A DNA stretch of 64,000 bases from JAVVHH01 sp965199585 (GTDB lineage Bacteria > Pseudomonadota > Alphaproteobacteria > Acetobacterales > Acetobacteraceae), in the NCBI GenBank assembly GCA_965199585.1, contig CBDASI010000002.1:744001-808000 (forward strand), given 5' to 3'. The notes beneath the pieces were generated by a model. That model searched no databases. It had not been told where the DNA came from and was given only the letters and a program-made list of their open reading frames with translations. Position numbers and translations under genes: made by a program. Below, piece after piece: positions 55,900 through 62,725 of this stretch; position 1 is the first letter of the stretch, and every line of letters starts with the position of its first letter.

Positions 55900-57207
55900 A
55901 TGCAGAGCAAACACCCGGAAACGCTCGCGCTCCACGCCGGCTGGCGTAGCGACCCGGCCACCACCGCCGTCGCCGTGCCGATCTACCAGACCAGCAGCTA
56001 CCAGTTCACCGACAGCGCCCATGCCGCGCGCCTGTTCGCGCTCGAAGAGCTCGGCAACATCTACACCCGCATCATGAACCCGACGACGGACGTGCTGGAG
56101 AAGCGCATCACCGCCATCGAAGGTGGCGCCGCCGCGGTGGCGGTCTCGTCCGGCCAAGCGGCTAGCGCGATGGCGGTGCAGAACCTGGCCCATGCCGGCG
56201 ACAATATCGTCGCTTCCACCGACCTCTACGGCGGCACCTACAACCTGTTCGCCAACACGTTCCGCGACCAGGGCATCGAGGTCCGTTTCGTCAGCCCGAA
56301 GAACCCGCAGGCCTTCGCCGACGCCACCGACGACCGCACCCGCGCCTACTACGCCGAGACGCTGCCGAACCCGAAGCTCGAGATCTTCCCGATCGCCGAA
56401 GTGGCCGCGATCGGCCGCGCGCTCGGCATCCCGCTGATCATGGACAACACTGCGGCCCCGCTGATCGTGCGCCCGTTCGACCACGGCGCCGCCGTCGTGA
56501 TGCACTCGACGACCAAATACATCGGCGGCCACGGCACCAGCATCGGCGGCGTCATCATTGATGGCGGCAATTTCGACTGGGCCGCGCACCCCGCCCGCCA
56601 GCCGGCGCTACATCGGCCGGACCCGAGCTACCATGGCGCCGTCTGGGTCGAGGCCGCCAAGCCGCTCGGCCCTATCGCTTACGCGCTGAAGCTCCGCGTC
56701 ACCCTGCTGCGCGACCTCGGCCCGTCGCAAAGCCCGTTCAACGCCTTCCTCACCCTGCAGGGGCTGGAGACGTTGCCGCTGCGCATGCGCGAGCATTGCC
56801 GCAACGCCAGCGCGGTCGCCGACTACCTCGCCGGCCATCCCGAGGTCGCCCGCGTCATCCACCCGGCGCATCATCAGGGCCTCGCCGCCGAACGCAGTGC
56901 CAAATACCTCACCAACGGGACCGGCGGCCTCGTCGGCTTCGAGCTGAAGGGCGGCGCCGATGCCGGCCGCGCCTTCATCGACAAGCTGCAGATGGTCTAC
57001 CACGTCGCCAATCTCGGCGACTCCCGCACGCTGGCGATCCACCCGGCCAGCACGACCCACAGTCAACTCGCCGCCGAGGAGCAGATGGCCTCCGGCGTGA
57101 GCCCGGGCTACGTTCGCCTCTCGGTGGGCATCGAGCATATCGACGACATCCTCGCCGACCTCGATCAGGCGCTCAGCGGCGCCGAGCAACGCTTGGCGGC
57201 CGAGTAA
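55900..57207 (+). CDS. metY: O-acetylhomoserine sulfhydrylase-type PLP enzyme
   Basis: This 435-residue enzyme belongs to the Cys/Met-metabolism PLP family. TLALHAGWRSDPATTAVAVP starts it, Q/TSSYQFTDSAHAARLFALEE follows, the PLP lysine is in HSTTKYIGGHG, and the C-terminal TTHSQLAAEEQMASGVSPG is typical of O-acetylhomoserine aminocarboxypropyltransferase. It makes homocysteine from O-acetylhomoserine and sulfide. GGAGGAGC lies ten bases before the ATG. I see no SAM riboswitch in the short leader. Its stop is followed in the same frame by the next gene. Confidence 0.92.
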   Translation: MQSKHPETLALHAGWRSDPATTAVAVPIYQTSSYQFTDSAHAARLFALEELGNIYTRIMNPTTDVLEKRITAIEGGAAAVAVSSGQAASAMAVQNLAHAGDNIVASTDLYGGTYNLFANTFRDQGIEVRFVSPKNPQAFADATDDRTRAYYAETLPNPKLEIFPIAEVAAIGRALGIPLIMDNTAAPLIVRPFDHGAAVVMHSTTKYIGGHGTSIGGVIIDGGNFDWAAHPARQPALHRPDPSYHGAVWVEAAKPLGPIAYALKLRVTLLRDLGPSQSPFNAFLTLQGLETLPLRMREHCRNASAVADYLAGHPEVARVIHPAHHQGLAAERSAKYLTNGTGGLVGFELKGGADAGRAFIDKLQMVYHVANLGDSRTLAIHPASTTHSQLAAEEQMASGVSPGYVRLSVGIEHIDDILADLDQALSGAEQRLAAE

Positions 57208-58062
57208 CTGACCGGACATCAGATCGACCTCGACACGCTCAACACCCTGTCTGCCGCCGCCTTCGTCGCGGCGCTGGACGGGGTGTTCGAGCATGCGCCC
57301 TGGGTCGCCGAGAGCGTCGCCGACACCCGCCCGTTCCCGACCGTCACGGCGCTGCACGACGCGCTCATGCAAGCCGTCGAAGCCGCGCCGGCCGAGCGGA
57401 TCGTGGCCTTCCTCGGCGAGCATCCCGAGCTGTCGGCGCGCGCGCTGCCGCCAGATCTGACGGCGGAGTCGCTGGCCGAGCAGGCCGGCCTCTCGATGTC
57501 GGGCGCCGATGGCGCAGCCGACCTGCCGGCGCTGAACCGCGCCTACCGCGACCGGTTCGGCATCCCGTTCATCGTGTGTGTCGCGCGGCACACGCCGGAG
57601 AACGTCCTGCGCACCCTGATCGCCCGCCTCGACGGTAACCCGGTGCAGGAACGCGCCGCCGCCTTGGCCGAGGTGCGTCACATCACCCGGCTGCGCCTGG
57701 TGGCCCGGCTCACCGGGCCCGGCCTGCCGAACACGGCCGGGCACCTCGGCACCCATGTGCTGGACGTCTCGCTCGGCCGCCCCGCGGCCGGGCTGTCGGT
57801 CACGCTGCAGGCGGAGGGCCGGGCGCTCACGACCGTCGCGACCGATGCGGACGGGCGGACGCCGCCACTGCTGCCGCCGGGTCCGCTGCGCCAGGGGCGA
57901 TACACCCTTAGCTTCGACGCACGCGCCTATTTCATGGCGCGTGACCAGCCGACGCTCTACGGCGCCATCCCGATCGCGTTCGAGATCACCGAAGCGGAGG
58001 GCCGCTACCATATCCCGCTGCTGCTCGCCCCATTCGGCTACTCCACCTATCGCGGCAGCTAA
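57208..58062 (+). CDS. OHCU decarboxylase/5-hydroxyisourate hydrolase fusion
   Basis: Two urate-breakdown domains in one protein. The first (to about residue 165) is OHCU decarboxylase: VFEHAPWVAE, FLGEHPELSARAL with the catalytic histidine, LAEQAGLS, and NRAYRDRFGIPFIVCV. The second is 5-hydroxyisourate hydrolase, from LGTHVLDVSLGRPAAG to its hallmark ending YRGS. Together they turn 5-hydroxyisourate into allantoin. The first canonical start is a GTG at 57283, inside the first domain, but family-like sequence (DLDTLNTLSAAAFVAAL) runs back to a CTG directly after the metY stop, in the same frame. I list that CTG start with reserve. Confidence 0.85.
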   Translation: MTGHQIDLDTLNTLSAAAFVAALDGVFEHAPWVAESVADTRPFPTVTALHDALMQAVEAAPAERIVAFLGEHPELSARALPPDLTAESLAEQAGLSMSGADGAADLPALNRAYRDRFGIPFIVCVARHTPENVLRTLIARLDGNPVQERAAALAEVRHITRLRLVARLTGPGLPNTAGHLGTHVLDVSLGRPAAGLSVTLQAEGRALTTVATDADGRTPPLLPPGPLRQGRYTLSFDARAYFMARDQPTLYGAIPIAFEITEAEGRYHIPLLLAPFGYSTYRGS

Positions 58063-58126
58063 TCTAGGAATACTTTCCATAGCGCCGCGGTAAGTCCATC
58101 TTCGGCTTCCTTCCGGAGGCCAGCCG

Positions 58127-59236
58127 ATGCGACCGATCCCCTTCGTCACCAACCGACCGCCGATGACCGGCGGCTTCGGCCCGCCGCCACCCTGCGGCTT
58201 ACCCGAGACGCTCTCCTTCGGCACCCTCGCCACGCTGCCGTCGGCCGACCCGGCGCGCCCCGGCCGGCTCGCCGCCCCCCTTGCCCTCGCCGGCGCCGTC
58301 GATTGTTCGACCGCCGGCCCAGACGCCGCGCTGGTCGCCTATCTGACGCGGGTGCTCACCACCGCGGTGCAGGCCGGCCAGACGCCGTTTGTCGTGGTGC
58401 ACGGCTATAGCCACAGCTTCACCGACGCGATCGTCCTCACCGCCGATCTCTGCGCCTGGTTCGAGGCCGGCGGCACGCCGCTCGCCCTCGCCCCGATCAG
58501 CTTCACCTGGCCCTCGGTTTCAGGTTTCACGCCAGACAACTACCTCGCCGACCGCACCCGCGCCGCCGCCTCGGCCAAGGCCTACAGCCGCTTCATCCTC
58601 GCCTTCGCCGCCGCCCGCGCCGCCGTCGGCGCGCCGGGATGCCTCTATCTGGCGCACTCGATGGGCACCTGGGTGACCCAGAACGGCTGCCGCGCCCTGG
58701 CCGCCGGCCGTGGCAGCACGTTGCCGGCCGACCTATTCGACCAAGCCATGGTCATGGGCGGTGACGCCGACACCGACGCGCTTGAGCCCGGCCAGGGCCT
58801 CGACCAACTGGCCCGGCTCAGCACCTGGTTGACCGTCGGCGTCAACCGCACCGACTTCGCCACCGGCGTGACCTCGGCCGATATCCTCAACCGCCCCCGC
58901 CTCGGCTCCTCCGGCCCGGCCGCCGCGGCAAAAATCCCCGCGAACGCCCGCATCGTCGACTACACGATCGCCATCACCGCCGATCAGACGCCGACGCCCC
59001 CCGGCGAGACCACCTGGAACTACAAGCTCCACCAATATTACCGCACCAACTCGGCCATCCGCGACGACATCGCCGCCGCCCTGTCCGACACCGCGCCCGA
59101 CGACATCGACAACCGCCTGACCGCCGCGCAGATGCGCCGCGCCGGCCAATCGAGCATCATCGCCAACCGCCTCTATCTCCGCCCCGGCCCAGCCCCGGCG
59201 CCGGCCGACATCGACAATCCGGACCGCCGCGGATGA
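58127..59236 (+). CDS. Alpha/beta hydrolase, DUF900-like
   Basis: A 369-residue protein. FVVVHGYSHSFTDAI gives the oxyanion region and LYLAHSMGTWVTQNG the serine nucleophile of an alpha/beta hydrolase; the C-terminal histidine would be in NYKLHQYYRTNSAI. The fold resembles DUF900 proteins. No signal peptide. AGG lies before the ATG. Substrate unknown; it may or may not belong to the ureide genes upstream, from which it is separated by 64 bases. Confidence 0.8.
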   Translation: MRPIPFVTNRPPMTGGFGPPPPCGLPETLSFGTLATLPSADPARPGRLAAPLALAGAVDCSTAGPDAALVAYLTRVLTTAVQAGQTPFVVVHGYSHSFTDAIVLTADLCAWFEAGGTPLALAPISFTWPSVSGFTPDNYLADRTRAAASAKAYSRFILAFAAARAAVGAPGCLYLAHSMGTWVTQNGCRALAAGRGSTLPADLFDQAMVMGGDADTDALEPGQGLDQLARLSTWLTVGVNRTDFATGVTSADILNRPRLGSSGPAAAAKIPANARIVDYTIAITADQTPTPPGETTWNYKLHQYYRTNSAIRDDIAAALSDTAPDDIDNRLTAAQMRRAGQSSIIANRLYLRPGPAPAPADIDNPDRRG

Positions 59237-59248
59237 AACTGCCGCTTG

Positions 59249-59277
59249 TTGTCTCGATTCGCGGTTCGTGCTATTCT
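59249..59277 (+). promoter_or_regulatory. Possible promoter before the GNAT gene
   Basis: TTGTCT, 17 bases and TATTCT form a fair sigma70-type promoter inside the gap. It would give a leader of about 110 bases before the GNAT start, enclosing the long-range inverted repeat described separately. Confidence 0.35.
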
Positions 59278-59291
59278 TATCGTATGCGTAA

Positions 59292-59397
59292 AGGATCCTG
59301 CCCGGTTAGATACCGGGCGTGCATTTGAGAGACGGCTCATAGCGCGCGTTTGCGACGCCGATTTTGGCTGTTCTCTTCTCCTGACCCGCAGGATCCT
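59292..59397 (+). promoter_or_regulatory. Leader with a long-range helix over the ribosome-binding site
   Basis: AGGATCCTGC at 59292-59301 is exactly complementary to GCAGGATCCT at 59388-59397, which includes the AGGA ribosome site and ends at the base before the ATG. A second hairpin, GCCCGGT-tagat-ACCGGGC (59300-59318), is nested just inside. In the paired form the ribosome site of the GNAT gene would be hidden. This is a sequence observation; any switching is inference. Confidence 0.45.
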
Positions 59398-60003
59398 ATG
59401 TCAACCGTTCCGGGCCATGCCCGATTAGCGTGTCGAGTGCTCGGCGATGCCGAACTCGACCGCGTGACCACTCTGGCGTTTCCATCCGAGCAACTCGACC
59501 GCTATCTCGGCTCGCTCGACGATATCGTGGCCGCCGTCCGCGACGGGCCGGCGCACCACCTGATCGGCATCGAGGAGGACGACGCCCTCATCGGCTTCTA
59601 CGCCGTCCATCCGGACAGGCGGGATCCGAGCCGCTGGTGGCTGGGCTGGTTCGGCATCGATCGTCCACACCAGGGCGGCGGCCGCGGCGGCCGCGTCATC
59701 GCCGATGTCTTAGCGCGGCTGCGGCGAATCCCGTTCTGCCGCGAGATCAGGTTGCTGGTGTCGCCCGACAACACCGGCGCGCTCCACCTCTACCGCCGCG
59801 CCGGTTTCGTGGTACACGCCCTTGCCCATGAGACAGCTGAGTTGGTCATGCGCCTCGTCCTGCCGGTTACCCGGCCCACCGGCCAAGTGCCGGCGCGATT
59901 TTGGGCCAATGCCATCCTGCTGGCGGTGATCGACGCGCGCTCCTGCCGAATGGGATTACCGGTCGCCGCCAAGCTCCACGGCGAGGTGGCTCATCCCCCC
60001 TGA
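59398..60003 (+). CDS. GNAT-family N-acetyltransferase
   Basis: A 201-residue protein. The acetyl-CoA fold is seen in HHLIGIEEDDALIGFYAVHP, WWLGWFGIDRPHQGGGRGGRVI (the pyrophosphate-binding Q/RxxGxG/A-like loop) and LLVSPDNTGALHLYRRAGFV. A C-terminal extension of about 45 residues is unassigned. The ATG has AGGA five bases upstream, but that AGGA can pair with an upstream copy. Substrate unknown. Confidence 0.8.
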   Translation: MSTVPGHARLACRVLGDAELDRVTTLAFPSEQLDRYLGSLDDIVAAVRDGPAHHLIGIEEDDALIGFYAVHPDRRDPSRWWLGWFGIDRPHQGGGRGGRVIADVLARLRRIPFCREIRLLVSPDNTGALHLYRRAGFVVHALAHETAELVMRLVLPVTRPTGQVPARFWANAILLAVIDARSCRMGLPVAAKLHGEVAHPP

Positions 60004-60016
60004 AACCCTTGTTTCA
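60001..60016. terminator. Weak hairpin between convergent GNAT and DUF815 genes
   Basis: TGAAAC-CCTT-GTTTCA forms a six-base-pair hairpin that includes the GNAT stop codon and lies at the end of the convergent ATPase gene. There is no T-run on either side, so termination is only a possibility. Confidence 0.25.
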
Positions 60017-60889
60017 GGGCCCATTGAGCCCGTGCCCGATCGCGGCGAAGCCCAAGCGGCCGGATAAGTCCTGGATGAATTGCCAGGCGACCCGGCCACT
60101 GCGCGATCCCCGCGTCATCGACCATTCGACCGCCTCGGCATGCAGCGCCTCCCGCGAGATGTCCAAGCCGAGTTGATCGGCATAGCCGTCGACCATGGCG
60201 AAATAGGTCGGCTGGTCGCAGTTGTGGAACCCGATCCAGAGCCCGAACCGGTCCGACAGCGACACCTTCTCCTCGATCGCCTCCGACGGGCTGATGCCTT
60301 TCGAACTCTCGTTCTCGATCATGTCCCGCGGCATCAGGTGCCGCCGGTTGCTGGTAGCGTAGAACAACACGTTGACCGGCCGCCCCTCGATACCGCCATC
60401 CAGCACCGATTTCAGCGCCTTGTAATCCGCGTCCTCGCGCTCGAAGCTGAGGTCGTCGCACAGCACGACGCAACGCTTCTCCTCGCCGCGCAGCAGGTTC
60501 AGCAACGCTGGCAGCGTCCCGATGTCCTCGCGCTGGATCTCGATCAGCGCCAGCCGACCCGGATGCGCGGCGTTGACGGCCGCATGCGCCGCCTTGACCA
60601 AGCTCGATTTGCCCATGCCGCGCGCGCCCCAAAGCATCGCGTTGTTCGCCGTCAACCCGGCGGCGAAACGCTGCGTGTTCTCCAGCACCGATTGCTTCTG
60701 GCAGTCGACGCCCTGCAGCATCTCGATCCCCACGCCCGACACATGCGGCACCGGGATCAACCGCCCACTCTCCGGCTGCCATACGAACGCGTCCGCGGTC
60801 GACAGGTCCGCCCCGGCGGGGCGCGTCGGCGCCAACCGCTCCAAGGCGTCGGCGATCCGTTCGAGCGTGGCAAACAACGCGGTATCCAT
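60014..60889 (-). CDS. DUF815-family AAA ATPase
   Basis: A protein of 291 residues with a P-loop (NAMLWGARGMGKSSLVKA), Walker B-like CVVLCDDLSFEREDADYKAL, and the sensor stretch VLFYATSNRRHLMPRDMIEN. These are conserved in DUF815, an AAA+ group of unknown role that is widespread in proteobacteria. It is divergent from yajC, with which it often sits. Confidence 0.88.
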   Translation of the reverse strand: MDTALFATLERIADALERLAPTRPAGADLSTADAFVWQPESGRLIPVPHVSGVGIEMLQGVDCQKQSVLENTQRFAAGLTANNAMLWGARGMGKSSLVKAAHAAVNAAHPGRLALIEIQREDIGTLPALLNLLRGEEKRCVVLCDDLSFEREDADYKALKSVLDGGIEGRPVNVLFYATSNRRHLMPRDMIENESSKGISPSEAIEEKVSLSDRFGLWIGFHNCDQPTYFAMVDGYADQLGLDISREALHAEAVEWSMTRGSRSGRVAWQFIQDLSGRLGFAAIGHGLNGP

Positions 60890-60973
60890 AGGCCATCCTA
60901 GCGAGCGCCCGTCTTGACGCCGAATGGCGCCTAACTATGGTCCCGCCGCACGACAGGCAACCCAGGACGTCCG

Positions 60974-61303
60974 ATGTTCATCTCCCCCGCTTACGCTCAG
61001 GACGCTTCCGGCCTGCTCGGCCCCGCCGTGCAGTTCCTGCCGCTGGTCCTGATCTTCGGCGTCTTCTATTTTCTGCTCATCCGCCCGCAACAGACCCGGC
61101 AGCGCGAGGTCAAGGCCTCGCTGGCGGCCGTACGCCGCGGCGACCGCGTCGTCACGGCCGGCGGTATTCTCGCCACCGTGCAGCGCGTTAAAGAAGGTTC
61201 TGACGAGATTGAGGTCGAGATCGCACCGACCGTCCGTGTCATCGTCCTGCGCGACACCATCTCGTCGGTATTAAAGCCGGTTGCCGCCAACGACGCCAAG
61301 TAA
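60974..61303 (+). CDS. yajC: Preprotein translocase accessory subunit YajC
   Basis: A 109-residue protein with one N-terminal membrane helix (FLPLVLIFGVFYFLLIRPQQTRQ) and a cytoplasmic domain with RGDRVVTAGGILATVQRVKE. YajC associates with SecDF in protein export. The IRPQQ motif is diagnostic. No secD or secF lies downstream here; instead a strong hairpin follows and the next gene is convergent. Confidence 0.95.
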   Translation: MFISPAYAQDASGLLGPAVQFLPLVLIFGVFYFLLIRPQQTRQREVKASLAAVRRGDRVVTAGGILATVQRVKEGSDEIEVEIAPTVRVIVLRDTISSVLKPVAANDAK

Positions 61304-61339
61304 TCGATGCCCTCTCCCGCTAGAGGGAGAGGGCATCGA
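61304..61339. terminator. Bidirectional terminator-like hairpin between yajC and sodB
   Basis: A perfect 15-base-pair stem (TCGATGCCCTCTCCC with GGGAGAGGGCATCGA) around a six-base loop starts at the base after the yajC stop and ends six bases before the sodB stop. It contains the CCTCTCCCGCTAGAGGGAGAGG core that recurs as a dispersed element in many bacterial genomes. There is no strong T-run, so termination may rely on stem stability. Confidence 0.7.
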
Positions 61340-61344
61340 CATTC

Positions 61345-61947
61345 CTACTTCAGCTTCGATTCCGCGTATTCGTAGTTAGCGATCTTATCGAGCCAGTTGG
61401 TCACGTAATCCGGACGGCGATTGCGGAAGTCCAGGTAGTAGCTGTGCTCCCACACGTCGAGGCCGAGCAACGCCGTCCCGTCGCCGGTGGCGACCGGGTT
61501 GCTGCCGTTCGGCGTCTTGGTGACCTTCAGCTTGCCGTCGCTGCCCTGCACCAGCCACGCCCAGCCGGAGCCGAACTGCGTCGTCGCCGCGGTCTTGAAA
61601 TCGTCCTTGAACTTCTGGATGCCACCGAGATCGCTCTCGATCTTGGCCTGCAGCTTCGGCGTCATCTGCCCACCGTTCGGGGACATGTTTTCCCAGAACA
61701 GGATGTGGTTCCAATGCTGCCCGGCATTGTTGAACACCGGCGCCATGTCGGCCTTGCCGTTGGTCATCGTCACGATCTCTTCGAGCGACTTGCCCTGCAG
61801 CTCGGCATTCTTCTCGACGAAGCCGTTCAGCGCCGTGACATAGGCCTGGTGATGCTTGTCGTGGTGCAGCTCGAGCGTTTCTTGGCACATGCCGCGCTCG
61901 GCGAGCGCCCCATGCGAATACGGCAGCGGCGGCAGTTCGAAAGCCAT
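61345..61947 (-). CDS. sodB: Iron superoxide dismutase
   Basis: A 200-residue Fe/Mn-SOD. Metal ligands are H28 (in LELHHDKHHQAYV), a histidine in NNAGQHWNHILFW, and the aspartate and histidine of LDVWEHSYYLDF. GGAGWAWLVQ-type sequence (GSGWAWLVQG) and the family core point to the iron form, as in most alphaproteobacteria; metal choice is not certain from sequence alone. It is cytoplasmic, with no signal peptide. Confidence 0.95.
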   Translation of the reverse strand: MAFELPPLPYSHGALAERGMCQETLELHHDKHHQAYVTALNGFVEKNAELQGKSLEEIVTMTNGKADMAPVFNNAGQHWNHILFWENMSPNGGQMTPKLQAKIESDLGGIQKFKDDFKTAATTQFGSGWAWLVQGSDGKLKVTKTPNGSNPVATGDGTALLGLDVWEHSYYLDFRNRRPDYVTNWLDKIANYEYAESKLK

Positions 61948-62042
61948 GATGTCTCCTATCGGTTACGACGGGCCGCAGACTCGGCGCAGGGGCGCACGGG
62001 GTCAAGGTTGCGCAGTACGAAACCCGCTTCCATCTCCCGTCC

Positions 62043-62723
62043 ATGAGCACACTCTCTCGTGTGGGCGAGCTCGCCCGACAGCACGACCCCGACCGTTTCT
62101 TCACCACCCTGTTTGCCCCGGCCGGGGTCCGGCCGGCGCTTTGGACGCTCTACGCCTTCAATCATGAGCTAGCTCGCGCCCGCGAAAGCGTGCGCGAGCC
62201 AATGATGGCCATGATCCGCCTGCAATGGTGGCGCGAGGTCGTCGAAGGTCAGACGAAGCGGCACGAGGTGGCGACGCCGCTGCGGGAGGCGATCGACGCC
62301 GGCGCGCTGCGTACGGCGGACCTTGAGGCGTTGATCGACGCCCGCGAGGAAGACGCCCCCGATCAGGAAGCGGACTGGCCTAGCTTCGTGGAGCGCACCG
62401 CCGGCGCCTTGGCCGTGGCCGCCGCCCATGCGCTGGGGGTCGAAACGGTCGACGCGATCCGCGCCGCCGGCACCGCGTACGGCGCCACCGGCATCGCCCG
62501 CAACCGCGCCCTGAGCGGCAAGGCTCCGCTGGCCAGTCTACGCGACACCGCGGTGGCCGCGCTCGACCGCACCCGCCGTGGTCCCGTGCCCCGCGAAGGA
62601 CGGTCTGCCGCGCTGCCCGCCGTCTACGCGGCGCGCGACTTGGCCCGCGCCCATCCGGTCAAGCTCCGCGGCGTCGCCGACAAGTTGGCGGTGACGGCTG
62701 CGGCCCTGACCGGATTTTTCTGA
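62043..62723 (+). CDS. Short squalene/phytoene-synthase-family protein (NDUFAF6-like)
   Basis: A protein of 226 residues from the trans-isoprenyl diphosphate synthase fold. ALWTLYAFNHELARARESVREP and MAMIRLQWWREVVEG match the branch related to mitochondrial NDUFAF6, an assembly factor for complex I. The aspartate-rich catalytic motifs of real squalene synthases are missing, so an assembly role is more likely than terpene synthesis. It overlaps nothing and ends next to the convergent actP. Confidence 0.8.
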   Translation: MSTLSRVGELARQHDPDRFFTTLFAPAGVRPALWTLYAFNHELARARESVREPMMAMIRLQWWREVVEGQTKRHEVATPLREAIDAGALRTADLEALIDAREEDAPDQEADWPSFVERTAGALAVAAAHALGVETVDAIRAAGTAYGATGIARNRALSGKAPLASLRDTAVAALDRTRRGPVPREGRSAALPAVYAARDLARAHPVKLRGVADKLAVTAAALTGFF

Positions 62724-62725
62724 CC

